Assembly (NCBI GenBank): GCA_051004015.1
Contig: JBPCKT010000137.1
Span: 1-57,944, forward strand
Source: SXOA01 sp051004015
GTDB taxonomy: Bacteria > Planctomycetota > Planctomycetia > Pirellulales > Pirellulaceae
Direction of reading: 5' to 3'
DNA length: 57,944 nt
The notes beneath the pieces were generated by a model. The model did not search any database and was not told the DNA's origin. It saw only the letters and a program-made list of their open reading frames with translations. Positions within the stretch are counted from its first letter, which is position 1. Each line of letters starts with the position of its first letter. Positions 46,399 to 57,944 of this stretch are shown here, piece by piece. The position numbers and the translations under genes were made by a program.

Positions 46399-47865
46399 AT
46401 GAACGCTCCTTCTCATTCCCGCCGCTCTTTTTTCTCCCATACGGCCACCGGTCTGGGCGCTATCGCCCTGGCGCATCTGCTGGCCCAAGACAAGCTGCTG
46501 GCGAAGGAAACCAAGACCCCGGTCCGCCCCGCTATTGACCCCAGGCAACCAAACCTGCCCCGCAAGCCGCATTTTGCGGCGAAGGCGAAGAATGTGCTGG
46601 TGATTTTTTGCTCCGGGGCGTGCAGCCATGTGGATACGTGGGACCACAAGCCGGAGTTGATCAAGCGGGACGGCCAGCCGCTGCCGGGGAGCGAGAAGCT
46701 GGTGACGTTTCAGGGGGAGCAGGGGTCGCTGGTAAAGAGTCCGTATCCGTTCCGCCCTCGCGGCCAGTGCGGCAAGATGACGAGCGACCTCTTACCGCTG
46801 CTGGGGGATCTGGCGGATGAGATGTGCTTTCTCCATTCGCTGACCGGCAAGACGAACACGCACGGGCCGGGAGAGATGTTCATGTCCACCGGCTTTACGC
46901 TGGAGGGGTTCCCGAGCATGGGGGCCTGGGTGAACTACGCCCTGGGGAGCGAGAACCAGGACCTTCCCGCGTTCGTTGCCATTCCCGATCCCCGCGGTGT
47001 GCCGCAGGCGAGCGTCAACAACTGGGGCCCCGGCTTTTTGCCCGCGGTCTTTCAGGGTGTCCCCTTCAACGCCGCCCAGCCGATCCGCAACCTGGCCCGC
47101 CCCGCCGGCATTTCCGCGGAGAAGGACAAGGCGTCCGCCGACTTCCTGAAGAAACTCAACGAGCAGCACCTGGAGAAGTTTCCCGGCGATACCGAGCTGG
47201 CCGCCCGGATTTCCAGCTACGAGTTGGCCGCCCGAATGCAGCTTAGCGTGCCGGAGGCGACCGACATTTCGCAGGAGCCCGCGCACGTCCTCAAGATGTA
47301 CGGGGCGGACGACTCGCAGAACAAGCTCAAAGCCGGCTTCGCCCGCAATTGCATTCTGGCCCGGCGGCTGATCGAGCGGGGGGTGCGGTTCGTGCAGCTT
47401 TTCAACGGGGCGTATGCGATGGGAGAAGGAGTCGGCAATTGGGACGGCCACAAAACGCTCAAAACCCAGTACGACATCCACGGCCCCATCCTCGACCAGC
47501 CGGCTGCTGCCCTACTCAAGGACCTCAAGCAGCGAGGGCTGCTCAAAGACACCCTCGTCGTCTGGTGCACCGAGTTCGGCCGCATGCCCACCTTCCAGAA
47601 AGGGGCCAGCGGCCGCGACCACAACCCAAGCGGTTTCACCGCCTGGCTGGCGGGGGCGGGGGTGAAAGCCCCGTTCACGTTTGGAGCGACCGACGACTTT
47701 GGCTACAAGGCAGTGGAAAACGTCGCCACCATCTACGACTTCCACGCCACCCTCCTGCACCTCCTCGGCCTCGACCACGAACGGCTCAGCTTCTATCACA
47801 ACGGCATCGAGCGGCGGCTGACGGACGTGCATGGAAAGGTGATTGAGGGGGTGCTGGCGTCATGA
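46399..47865 (+). CDS. DUF1501 (TAT-exported sulfatase-like) protein
   Basis: 488 residues. The twin-arginine signal is SRRSFFSHTATGLGAIALAH (7-26). Family landmarks: NVLVIFCSGACSHVDTWDHK, TNTHGPGEMFMSTGF, GVRFVQLFNGAYAMGEGVG, WCTEFGRMPTF and RDHNPSGFTAWLAGAGVK. Members belong to the alkaline-phosphatase/sulfatase-like fold and are partners of DUF1549/DUF1553 cytochrome proteins in planctomycetes. Substrate unknown. Its stop overlaps the next start by ATGA (47862-47865). Confidence 0.93.
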   Translation: MNAPSHSRRSFFSHTATGLGAIALAHLLAQDKLLAKETKTPVRPAIDPRQPNLPRKPHFAAKAKNVLVIFCSGACSHVDTWDHKPELIKRDGQPLPGSEKLVTFQGEQGSLVKSPYPFRPRGQCGKMTSDLLPLLGDLADEMCFLHSLTGKTNTHGPGEMFMSTGFTLEGFPSMGAWVNYALGSENQDLPAFVAIPDPRGVPQASVNNWGPGFLPAVFQGVPFNAAQPIRNLARPAGISAEKDKASADFLKKLNEQHLEKFPGDTELAARISSYELAARMQLSVPEATDISQEPAHVLKMYGADDSQNKLKAGFARNCILARRLIERGVRFVQLFNGAYAMGEGVGNWDGHKTLKTQYDIHGPILDQPAAALLKDLKQRGLLKDTLVVWCTEFGRMPTFQKGASGRDHNPSGFTAWLAGAGVKAPFTFGATDDFGYKAVENVATIYDFHATLLHLLGLDHERLSFYHNGIERRLTDVHGKVIEGVLAS

Positions 47866-48188
47866 ATAACGGGCGTCCCTACTATGCCGTCATCTTCACC
47901 TCCCTCCGCACCGCAGAGGACGATGCCGGTTATGGCGTCACGGCAGAGCGGATGACCGAGCTTGCCGCGCAGATGCCGGGCTACCTTGGCATCGAAAGCG
48001 CCCGCGGAGCGGACGGCGTCGGGATTACGGTGTCCTACTGGGAAAGCCTGGCCGACATCAAAACCTGGCGCGAACAGGCGGAACATCGGCTGGCGCAGGC
48101 CATGGGGAAAGAGCGCTGGTACCAGCGGTTCACGCTACGAATCTGCCAAGTCGAGGCCGAGCGAGAATTCGAACGAAAGGAGGACTAG
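47862..48188 (+). CDS. Antibiotic biosynthesis monooxygenase (ABM)-like protein
   Basis: 108 residues. The family pattern YYAVIFTSLRTAEDDAGYG, MPGYLGIESARG, GITVSYWESLADIKTWREQA and WYQRFTLRICQVE is typical of dimeric ABM/YgiN-like ferredoxin-fold proteins. These act as cofactor-free quinol or stress-related monooxygenases, often unproven. Coupled to the DUF1501 gene by the ATGA overlap. Its end overlaps the FHA gene by 4 bp on the other strand. Confidence 0.9.
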   Translation: MNNGRPYYAVIFTSLRTAEDDAGYGVTAERMTELAAQMPGYLGIESARGADGVGITVSYWESLADIKTWREQAEHRLAQAMGKERWYQRFTLRICQVEAEREFERKED

Positions 48189-48529
48189 ACCACAGCCGCA
48201 TCGAAGCCCGCGGAATCGTGCAGGTTCGCCCGCTCTTCCTGATACTCGACGATGAAGTGGGAGAGCCCAATCTGCAGTTCGCCCCCTTCTTCGAGCGCGA
48301 CCGCCGCCGTCAACCGCTCGCCATTGACATAAGTGCCATGGGACGAGCCGAGGTCGCGGACGACGACGCTCTCGCCACCGCAGGTCAGCTCGCAATGCCG
48401 ACGGCTGAGCCAGCGGTCGTCAATTCGCACGCCGACCGCGACACCGCGGCCGAGTTCGATGGGAAACCGATCAATGGTGATTTCGCGCGGAGAAGCCAGC
48501 GCGTTTTGGCAGAGGAGCTTGATCTTCAC
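48185..48529 (-). CDS. FHA-domain protein
   Basis: 114 residues from GTG 48529 (VKIKLLCQN). The frame is open to a GTG at 48610, which would add 27 low-information residues. The FHA core is FPIELGRGVAVGVRI, then DDRWLSRRHCEL (Arg/Ser contacts for phosphothreonine) and VVRDLGSSHGTYVNGERL. It is a standalone phosphopeptide-binding domain, a likely reader of Ser/Thr kinases such as the one at 38445. The end overlaps the ABM gene by 4 bp. Confidence 0.9.
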   Translation of the reverse strand: MKIKLLCQNALASPREITIDRFPIELGRGVAVGVRIDDRWLSRRHCELTCGGESVVVRDLGSSHGTYVNGERLTAAVALEEGGELQIGLSHFIVEYQEERANLHDSAGFDAAVV

Positions 48530-48716
48530 GGCAGGGGGGAAAGAAGACGAACCGGCGGGCGGGGATAGGGCGGGAAGCGTACGACAGGCATCAAAAACGC
48601 CGATTCGCACGCATCGGTTTATGGATGGTACACCCGCTCAAGGGGGTGTCAAGTGCTGCCCGAAACTTTTTTGAAAAAGGTGTTTATTGGCGCTCGCACG
48701 ATGCTGAGTTTGCTTG

Positions 48717-49130
48717 CTATTGCCCACTTTCCCCTCGTATCTCCATTGTCTTCCGCACCGGGCTCTCCTTGTCAATCGCCACGTAAACCACCTCCGCCTC
48801 CGTCAGCCGCTTGGGGCCAGTTTCCCGCTCTGCTTCCACGGAGACGTGCGTAGTGATGGATGTCCGGCCGATACGAGTCACCTGCGTCCAAAAGCTGACG
48901 ACCTCCCCTACTCCGACCGGCTCATGAAACTCGACGCCATTCATGGCGACGGTGACAAGCGCCGGCACCCGCCAACCTTGATTGCGAATCTCGGCGATAG
49001 CACCGACCGCGCCTGCCTGATCGATGTAACTCAGCAGCACGCCACCAAAGATGGTGCCGACGGCGTTCGTATCGCGCGGCATCATCACCACTTTCACCGC
49101 CAAGTAGCGCTCGGTCGGCAGTGTAGGCAT
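48717..49130 (-). CDS. Hotdog-fold acyl-CoA thioesterase
   Basis: 137 residues from ATG 49130; the frame is open further, without support. The signature is MPRDTNAVGTIFGGVLLSYI, with the Asn-x-x-Gly-x-x-FGG motif, followed by DQAGAVGAIAEI. GVEFHEPVGVGEVVSFW and SVEAERETG complete the hotdog fold. It hydrolyses acyl-CoA (YciA/BFIT type), substrate length unknown. Standalone gene. Confidence 0.9.
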   Translation of the reverse strand: MPTLPTERYLAVKVVMMPRDTNAVGTIFGGVLLSYIDQAGAVGAIAEIRNQGWRVPALVTVAMNGVEFHEPVGVGEVVSFWTQVTRIGRTSITTHVSVEAERETGPKRLTEAEVVYVAIDKESPVRKTMEIRGESGQ

Positions 49131-49868
49131 GGGAACGATTCTCTCGAAGAATTCTCGTGACAAGTGGAAAGTCACATGGTCCCACAAATGTCCAGTGACG
49201 GTGCACTGTGGGCGGCTCATCTTCCGCAAAGCGTGGCTCAGCGGCAAGCAGCCTGCCGCTAGAACCGGATTTGTGCCTATATTGCCGCGAATCCGCGAAA
49301 CTGGTGCAATCGAGATTTCTGTAAATTCTCTGGCATTTTCGGCACGGGCGCTGCAATTCCTATTGCCCGATTTGGCGACGGGAAATAAAGTTGAATAGGA
49401 GAGGCAGATTGCGTAAAGGCAGGGATAGCCGGCGCCCACGGGCAAATGGCCAGTCCCTGCCGACCCTCTCGCCTCCAACGAGTGCTCTTTTCCAATCTCT
49501 CCGAGCGATTGCTGCAAGCCGGAAGCAGCGCCCGCATTCTTCCCCAGTGAGAGAGTTTGTCGGACTGGGAGACAATGCACCTGCACGCTGTCTGGCTGTG
49601 CGCGGTCGTCGCAGGCGAACCTTTCGCAGTGACGAGGGTCCGCCCTGCGCGGAAAGTAAACGAACAGGGCAATTGAAACCTATGTTTAAGCGTTGAGTGG
49701 CTTATGCGCTCGATGCGGAAACGAATTACCCACCGGTTGCCAGAAAGGGGTGTGAACCAGCAGAACGACTCCGAGAAGTTCGTACCTGACCGATAGCGGC
49801 CACTGCGAACACAGACCCTAGCCGTACTGCCCGGACCGCCCCCCATTTCCCCCAGGGGAGGATATTCG
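49131..49868. other. Intergenic region, no gene recognised
   Basis: About 740 bases between the divergent thioesterase and prkA genes. Open frames are short or low in protein-like features. The region includes the prkA ribosome binding site (GGGGAGGA just before 49869) and presumably both promoters, which I could not assign. Confidence 0.4.
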
Positions 49869-51920
<2,052 letters not shown>

Positions 51921-52012
51921 TGGGGTGGGTGAGTGGTGAGTAGGTGAGTGGTGTTTCTGATACCACTCACCACTCACCACTCACCACTCACCACTCACCA
52001 CTCACCACTCAC
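51921..52012. repeat. Heptamer array (ACTCACC type) with inverted left arm
   Basis: The right array 51962-52012 has about seven ACCACTC units. The left arm (51926-51953, GGTGAGTGGTG type) is complementary. It fills the spacer between prkA and the DUF444 gene. The period is exactly 7 and there is no unique spacer, so it is not CRISPR. Confidence 0.85.
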
Positions 52013-52024
52013 GCGAAGTACCCT

Positions 52025-53134
52025 ATGGTAATGAAGATAGACCGCGACTCGTCGCGGTTCAAACAGATCGTTCGCGGGAAGATACGAGAGAACCTGCGAA
52101 AGTACGTGACGCACGGCGAGATGATCGGCCGCAAGGGGAAGGACCTCGTTTCCATCCCGCTGCCGCAGCTCGACGTGCCGCACTTCCGCTATGGCCAGAA
52201 CGGCCGCGGCGGCGTGGGGCAAGGCGAAGGCGAGCCCGGCCAGCCGATTGCCGCGGGAGATGACGATGGTGACGGCCAGGGCAAAGCCGGCAGCGATCCC
52301 GGCCAGCATGTGCTGGAAGTAGACATCTCGCTGGAAGAGTTGGCCGCGATTCTCGGCGACGAGCTCGAATTGCCGCGGATTGAGCCCAAAGGCAAAGCGA
52401 ACATCACGCAGGACAAGGTTCGCTATACCAGCGTCCGCCGGATTGGACCGGAATCCCTCCGCCATTTCCGCCGGACCTATGTCGAAGCCCTCCGCCGGCA
52501 TCTCAGCGAAGGAACCTATAAGCCGTCCGATCCAAAAATCATCCCCATCAAGGAAGACCGCCGCTACCGCTCCTGGGAAAGCGTCCCCGAGCCGGTCGCC
52601 AACGCCGTCATCCTTTACATGATGGATGTCTCCGGCAGCATGACCGACGAGCAAAAGGAGATCGTCCGCACCGAATCGTTCTGGATCGACACATGGCTCC
52701 GCAGCCAGTACGACGGCATCGAGCGCCGCTACATCATTCACGACGCAGCCGCCAAGGAAGTGGACGAGCAGACCTTCTACCACACCCGCGAAAGCGGCGG
52801 CACCCGCATCAGTTCCGCCTACAAGGTCTGCGCGGACTTGCTGAAAAACCACTACGACCCGTCGGAATGGAACGTCTACTGCTTCCAGTTTTCCGATGGC
52901 GACAACTGGGGAGAGGACAATAAGACTTCGCTGGCCCTCTTGCGCGAACATATCCTCCCCAAGTGCAATCTCTTTTGCTACGGCCAGGTCGAAAGCCCCT
53001 ACGGCAGCGGCGAATTCCTCCGCGTCCTCGAGGAAGCCTTCGGCGAGGAGCACGAAGTGCTGGTGACCAGCGAGATTGAGAATAAAGAGGCGATTTATGA
53101 TTCGATCAAGACTTTTCTCGGGAAAGGAAAGTAG
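52025..53134 (+). CDS. DUF444 (YeaH/YhbH-type) VWA-domain protein
   Basis: 369 residues from ATG 52025 (ATG 52031 also possible). The frame is open to 51944, but those residues are the translated heptamer array and are rejected. Family signs: KIDRDSSRFKQIVRGKIREN at the start, a Gly/Asp-rich linker (about 60-90), then the VWA-like YMMDVSGSMTDEQKE (MIDAS DxSxS, about 200) and FCYGQVESPYGSGEF. Partner of the PrkA kinase and SpoVR-type protein in stress operons. No Shine-Dalgarno is seen. Confidence 0.93.
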   Translation: MVMKIDRDSSRFKQIVRGKIRENLRKYVTHGEMIGRKGKDLVSIPLPQLDVPHFRYGQNGRGGVGQGEGEPGQPIAAGDDDGDGQGKAGSDPGQHVLEVDISLEELAAILGDELELPRIEPKGKANITQDKVRYTSVRRIGPESLRHFRRTYVEALRRHLSEGTYKPSDPKIIPIKEDRRYRSWESVPEPVANAVILYMMDVSGSMTDEQKEIVRTESFWIDTWLRSQYDGIERRYIIHDAAAKEVDEQTFYHTRESGGTRISSAYKVCADLLKNHYDPSEWNVYCFQFSDGDNWGEDNKTSLALLREHILPKCNLFCYGQVESPYGSGEFLRVLEEAFGEEHEVLVTSEIENKEAIYDSIKTFLGKGK

Positions 53135-53137
53135 ACG

Positions 53138-53224
53138 GGAATGACGAATGTCGAATTCCGAATGACGAATGAAAAGGCATAGATTGCCACGTCTTCTCAT
53201 TCGGAATTCGGAATTCGTCATTCC
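53138..53224. repeat. Heptamer array (GAATGAC type) with inverted right arm
   Basis: GAATGAC, GAATGTC, GAATTCC, GAATGAC, GAATGAA (53139-53173) and right arm CATTCGGAATTCGGAATTC (53198-53216) with a 25-bp loop. It fills the spacer between the DUF444 gene and the next small gene. Confidence 0.85.
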
Positions 53225-53235
53225 TCCGATTAACC

Positions 53236-53529
53236 ATGACCACCAAGGACATTGCCACAAACGATGAGTTGCGAGAGCAGCACATCGAAGAGCTAGAGGC
53301 CGAAGACGGGCCGGACTGGGCAAAATCGCATCAGCCCGGCTCGGCGAGCTGCCATGAGCTACTCGACCGTACCGCGCTGATCGTGGACAACGTGGAAAAC
53401 TTCGTCGTCGCCCACCCCGCCTGCGTTCAAAACAAAGAGTGGTTTGCGCTCGCCGAGCGTGCCGCAGCAGCATTGCACGAGCTGTACCAGAAAGTCGGCG
53501 TTGAACACCTCGACCAGGAAACCACCTAA
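53236..53529 (+). CDS. Small hypothetical protein in the prkA-spoVR operon
   Basis: 97 residues, with no Shine-Dalgarno. The N-terminal part is acidic (DELREQHIEELEAEDGPDWA). The C-terminal half is helical, with NVENFVVAHPACVQNKEWFA and ALAERAAAALHELYQKVG. One Cys in each half; no motif known. Its position between two conserved operon partners suggests a helper in this pathway. Function unknown. Confidence 0.65.
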   Translation: MTTKDIATNDELREQHIEELEAEDGPDWAKSHQPGSASCHELLDRTALIVDNVENFVVAHPACVQNKEWFALAERAAAALHELYQKVGVEHLDQETT

Positions 53530-53538
53530 CTCGCCTTT

Positions 53539-53570
53539 CATTCGCCATTCGTCATTCGGAATTCGTCATT
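53539..53570. repeat. Heptamer array (CATTCGN type), single arm
   Basis: CATTCGC, CATTCGT, CATTCGG, AATTCGT, CATT follow with a 7-bp period. The word is the reverse complement of the GAATGAC array at 53138, so both belong to one family. It occupies the place of the ribosome binding site of the spoVR-type gene. Confidence 0.85.
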
Positions 53571-53577
53571 AGTATTT

Positions 53578-55110
<1,533 letters not shown>

Positions 55111-55117
55111 TAGTAGT

Positions 55118-55163
55118 CCGCTCACTCCGTGAGCGGATATGCCTGCACACGGAGTGTGCAGGC
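55118..55163. repeat. Paired hairpin repeat (CCGCTCA and GCCTGCACAC stems)
   Basis: CCGCTCA / TGAGCGG (55118-55136, 5-nt loop) is followed by GCCTGCACAC / GTGTGCAGGC (55141-55163, loop GGA). Both loops carry CTCCG/GGAG-type bases. It starts 7 bp after the spoVR-type stop, so it may end the operon transcript. A related pair lies at 57851-57900. Confidence 0.75.
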
Positions 55164-55270
55164 TACTTTAGGCACAAAACTTGCTTGTTCGTGGAAACAG
55201 AGCTTCGGCGAAACATACTTGAAGGTGTGGACTCATCTGTCACGCCCAAAAAATAGGCGTAGGTGCTGGC

Positions 55271-55747
55271 ATGACGACCAAACAAGACATCGAGCGCGAA
55301 TTGACCCGCATCCAGGGCCAAAATGGCATGGGCCGGTTGGAGGTGGATACTCCGTCGGGCAAGCTCGACGCGGCCCTGCTCGCCGTCGACGCCATCGGCT
55401 GCGCGTTCGAGTCGTTCGCCTACAAGACCGACAAGCTGGCCGGCTCCACCGTCAAGGACCTCAAGAAGCTCAGCGACTCTCTCACCGCCCGGCTCAACTA
55501 CTTGATGGAACCCATCAGCGCCGTCGAGCTCGACGCCGACAGTTGCACCGTCCAGTGCCGCTCCAACCCGCCGCAGCAGGGCGAAGACGGCCGCAGCTAC
55601 TACGAGCTGCTCGTCCGCAAAGGTGGCGACATCCTCCTCAGCCGCTATCTCAAGCAACCCGGCCAACCCCGCCACGTGATTTCCGCCCAGGTCACCCGCG
55701 AAGTCCTCGCCCGGCTGGGAGAGGATTTTGTCGCCGCGGTGGGGTAA
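55271..55747 (+). CDS. Hypothetical protein
   Basis: 158 residues. It starts with a charged helix (QDIERELTRIQGQNG). Mixed alpha/beta segments follow: LDAALLAVDAIGCAFESFAY, LTARLNYLMEPISAVELDAD and HVISAQVTREVLARLGEDF. No signal peptide, membrane helix or known catalytic motif. It lies 160 bp downstream of the spoVR-type gene, probably as a separate unit. Confidence 0.65.
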   Translation: MTTKQDIERELTRIQGQNGMGRLEVDTPSGKLDAALLAVDAIGCAFESFAYKTDKLAGSTVKDLKKLSDSLTARLNYLMEPISAVELDADSCTVQCRSNPPQQGEDGRSYYELLVRKGGDILLSRYLKQPGQPRHVISAQVTREVLARLGEDFVAAVG

Positions 55748-55759
55748 CAAGATAAGTAT

Positions 55760-55781
55760 CCATCCCGGCGCGCCGGGATGG
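55760..55781. terminator. Perfect 22-bp palindrome after the hypothetical gene
   Basis: CCATCCCGGCG and its exact mirror CGCCGGGATGG meet without a loop, 13 bp after the stop. It is followed by TTCTT rather than a long T run, so termination is likely but not certain. A protein-binding site is the alternative. Confidence 0.5.
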
Positions 55782-55997
55782 TTCTTCACTTGGCCTTGCC
55801 CTGCATCGGTGGGTGCGGGGCATTCTTACGGCGAGAGCGCAGTGGCAGCGACGAACGGTCCCGCACTTGGCCTGTACATCATCCGCCACCGCGGGTGTCC
55901 TAGAAAGCCAAACAATGAGGCCTGACCCCCTCTCGGCTTCTCCACGCCGCTGGCTATGTACGTTATCATGGTGGGTGCGTCCCTGGAGAGCGAGACC

Positions 55998-56327
55998 ATG
56001 AGTCATAAGCAGCCCCCACCACCACCGCCGCGCCGGAAACCACCCTCTGAGGTGACTTGGATTTGCCCGAAGTGTTGCGTTGCGGTCAAGGTGGAAACTC
56101 AAGTCGGTTCGTTCTGCCCCGGCTGCGGGTTACCAAGGTGGAAATGGTGCCCTCAGTGCGGTGAATGGCGTTCATCTACTTTTGGAGCAATCGACGTCGA
56201 CGAAGTTACCAACGCGCATGGAGACCGCGAGCCGATCGTGATGGACGGGTGTGATACCTGGCGAGAGAGCACGCACTGTCCTGCATGTGGCGTTAAGTTG
56301 GAAAGGAAAAACGCGCCGCATGAGTAG
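55998..56327 (+). CDS. Zinc-ribbon protein (hypothetical)
   Basis: 109 residues from ATG 55998 (GGAGAG about 8 nt upstream). After a Pro-rich start (PPPPPPRRKPP) come three CxxC pairs: CPKC (about 23-26), CPGC (39-42) and CPQC (51-54), plus a final HCPAC (about 93-97). Two treble-clef or ribbon zinc sites are likely. The frame open to 55956 lacks support. Function unknown; nucleic-acid or protein binding is inferred from the fold. Confidence 0.7.
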   Translation: MSHKQPPPPPPRRKPPSEVTWICPKCCVAVKVETQVGSFCPGCGLPRWKWCPQCGEWRSSTFGAIDVDEVTNAHGDREPIVMDGCDTWRESTHCPACGVKLERKNAPHE

Positions 56328-56731
56328 CGGTGTGACGCGAAGAGCCAGGAATAAGACGGACTAAGAGCCAGGGCCAGACGCGATGGCGAGGACCGGAAAG
56401 GGGCTCGTCATGGTTTGCGCGGCGGTCTAACAAGTATTCGTTTGCGCAACCTATCACGGTCAACATTGCGCCCTGCGCAAACTATCTCCGGCGACGACGC
56501 ATCGCTGGGAGGGACACAACTTCTTCAGGTGAAACATGTTCTGGTGAATTCCGGATCGCTCGCCCCCAGGATTGATTACGCAACCTATCACCCGCAGCCG
56601 ACACTTGCGCCAGCACTATTCGACCACGCCGAAAATCGCTGGTCAAGCAGCAGTCATTCGCCGGGTGCGGATGTTGGTCCCCTCGTTCATCCAGCCGTCA
56701 GGCTTGCTTAGCCGCGGCAGCGGCGGAAGAA
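56328..56731. other. Intergenic region, no gene recognised
   Basis: About 400 bases after the zinc-ribbon gene. Short ORFs have no protein-like features. The phrase CGCAACCTATCAC occurs twice (about 56445 and 56579). The nested inverted repeat follows to the right. Confidence 0.35.
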
Positions 56732-56956
56732 TTCAGCCCACGGCGCAAGCCGTGGGTTCATGGCAAAAGCGACCCAAAAGCCCCGGTAGGGGCGACAGAA
56801 CATGGGATGCCCTTGGGAACGCCGCTAACTCCGTGGGACGCCTGGGCGATGCCGCGATTCTTTCGCCCCTGCCGGGGCTTTTTGTGCATTCTTCACCTAT
56901 TCCCACGGCTTGCGCCGTGGGCTGAAATCTGGCCGCCCCTACCGGGGCTTTTTAAG
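56732..56956. repeat. Nested inverted repeat of GCCCCGG and CCCACGG hairpins
   Basis: Order: CAGCCCACGGCG/GCCGTGGG hairpin, AAAAGCCCCGG/GGGGCGA, about 75 bp core, then CGCCCCTGCCGGGGCTTTTT, CCCACGGCTTGCGCCGTGGG, and CCGCCCCTACCGGGGCTTTTT. Left and right halves mirror each other. The right-hand hairpins followed by T runs would also work as terminators. Confidence 0.75.
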
Positions 56957-57054
56957 GTGATCGACCACTGAGGCAAGCCCGGGGCAAGCCAACCGGGTTT
57001 GCTCGCAATGTTTCCACACGAGTCGGCTCGCGACCTACTTCATCGCGCCGTACT

Positions 57055-57849
57055 TCACTCCGCGGGCAGCGTCGGCCATTGGGGGTCCATCTCTTTCAGA
57101 GCATGCACCACCACGCGGGCGATGGCCAGGTTGCGGTACCACTTCTGGTCGGCGGGGATGACGTACCAGGGGGCTTCGTCGGTGGTGCAGTGCGCGAATA
57201 CGTCCTCGTAGACCTCCATGTATTCTTTCCATTCCTTGCGCTTGGCGAGATCGTCGGGGTTATATTTCCAATGTTTTCTCGGATCGTCCTGCCGCTCCTC
57301 GAGCCGCTGCTGCTGCTCGTCCTCGCTGATGTGGAGATAGAACTTGAGGACCCGCGTGCCGCTGCTGGCCAGTAGCTGTTCAAAATGGTTGATCTGCTCG
57401 TACCGCGGCCGCCAGACGGATTCCGGAAAGAGCTCGGCGACGCGGACGACAATTACGTCCTCATAGTGCGAACGGTTGAAGACTCCGATGTAGCCGCTGG
57501 CGGGAACCGCTCGGTGAATCCGCCATAGAAAGTCGTGAGCCAGCTCCTCCTTGGTCGGCTCCTTGAAGCTCGTCACCTGCACGCCCTGCGGGTTGATGCC
57601 GGAAAACACGCCGCGGATCGTGCTGTCCTTGCCACCGGTGTCCATCGCTTGCAAGACGACGAGCAGCTTCTGCTTCCCCTCCGCGTACAGCCGCTCTTGC
57701 AGCTTGGGGAGCTCCTGTTTGAGCTCGGCAAACTCCTCTTCGGCAGCCTTGCGGTCCTTGTGGAAGTCCTTGCCGCGCGTGGAGATGTCCGCGAGCTTGA
57801 TCTTCTGGCCGGGCTTGAGGCGATGGGTGTGGGGCATGGAAACTTCCAT
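57055..57849 (-). CDS. ppk2: Polyphosphate kinase 2 (PPK2) family phosphotransferase
   Basis: 264 residues from ATG 57849; ATG 57837 (MPHTHRLKPGQ) with GGAAG upstream is an equally good start. The core is Walker A QAMDTGGKDSTIRGVF (about 68-83), then FSGINPQGVQVTSF, ELAHDFLWRIHRAVP, FNRSHYEDVIVVRV (lid/Walker B) and KFYLHISEDEQQQR. It transfers phosphate between polyphosphate and nucleotides; the DTGGKD form suggests the nucleotide-phosphotransferase subgroup. The gene is the last full one in the window; its promoter region overlaps a repeat. Confidence 0.93.
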   Translation of the reverse strand: MEVSMPHTHRLKPGQKIKLADISTRGKDFHKDRKAAEEEFAELKQELPKLQERLYAEGKQKLLVVLQAMDTGGKDSTIRGVFSGINPQGVQVTSFKEPTKEELAHDFLWRIHRAVPASGYIGVFNRSHYEDVIVVRVAELFPESVWRPRYEQINHFEQLLASSGTRVLKFYLHISEDEQQQRLEERQDDPRKHWKYNPDDLAKRKEWKEYMEVYEDVFAHCTTDEAPWYVIPADQKWYRNLAIARVVVHALKEMDPQWPTLPAE

Positions 57850-57850
57850 A

Positions 57851-57900
57851 GTAGCCAGCACCCTCCGTGTGCTGGCCTGTCCGCTTCCGGGGTGGGCGGG
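57851..57900. repeat. Paired hairpin repeat before ppk2
   Basis: GCCAGCAC / GTGCTGGC (57854-57861 with 57869-57876) is followed by a weaker CCGC..GGGCGG pair. The loop contains CCTCCGT, like the 55118-55163 element. It lies right upstream of the ppk2 start codon. Confidence 0.55.
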
Positions 57901-57944
57901 CTCCCCACCCCCTTTGCACAGATCTCCTTTTCATTGCCGGGGGG

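Noticed and set aside
51962..52012. Possible CRISPR array
   Set aside because: The unit is 7 bp with no spacers of unique sequence and no Cas genes nearby.
51944..52024. Longer N terminus of the DUF444 protein
   Set aside because: These codons are the translated heptamer array (repeated TTHHSPL), unlike any family N terminus.

Overview
The window reads as chromosomal DNA of a planctomycete. It is GC-rich, and several of its families are typical of that phylum: a DUF1549/DUF1553 cytochrome-like protein with its DUF1501 partner, a BBP7-type outer-membrane protein, a surface protein with the LEPR-XLL-like N-terminal motif, a PmoA-like protein, an ECF sigma/FecR pair, and a protein kinase with a DUF1080-like tail. 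Many starts lack a Shine-Dalgarno sequence, and genes switch strand often in short transcription units. I saw no rRNA, tRNA, CRISPR array, prophage or intact insertion sequence.

Layout. 1-6118 (-) is the N-terminal 2039 residues of a giant Calx-beta/RHS surface protein that runs off the left edge. 6.7-13.5 kb holds a small membrane peptide, a secreted transglutaminase-like protein, a cold-shock protein, a gene remnant, a PQQ/EF-hand propeller, a membrane protein and a Gfo/Idh/MocA oxidoreductase. 13.6-18.0 kb holds two small conserved-looking proteins, ligA, a peroxiredoxin with an in-frame TGA exactly at the peroxidatic cysteine (a probable selenoprotein), and a DUF423 protein. 18.1-21.1 kb is a type III polyketide synthase cluster (methyltransferase, synthase, FAD oxidoreductase). 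21.1-29.3 kb contains a pterin dehydratase, an HD-domain protein, secreted proteins, an MBL hydrolase, a FecR/ECF sigma pair, a very acidic protein and the BBP7 protein.

29.8-38.4 kb is the most unusual gene block. A short SecA-like ATPase is followed on the same strand by a GAF-TM-HlyD fusion, a secreted HlyD-like adaptor, a PqqD-like/M50 peptidase/HlyD fusion and a DUF3467 protein. It looks like an undescribed envelope or export machine without an ABC ATPase. 38.4-48.5 kb carries the kinase and the DUF1549/1553 gene. That gene is separated from its usual DUF1501 partner by a 3-kb block holding a two-gene aspartic-protease module and a membrane protein. 49.9-55.1 kb is a prkA-DUF444-small ORF-spoVR operon. 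The right end holds a hypothetical protein, a zinc-ribbon protein and a PPK2 polyphosphate kinase.

A second theme is the spacers. Many hold short tandem arrays with 7-9 bp periods, a different word at almost each locus, usually folded as two complementary arms and placed just before start codons. Other spacers hold paired hairpin repeats or long palindromes. One array is translated into the N terminus of the DUF1549/1553 protein.
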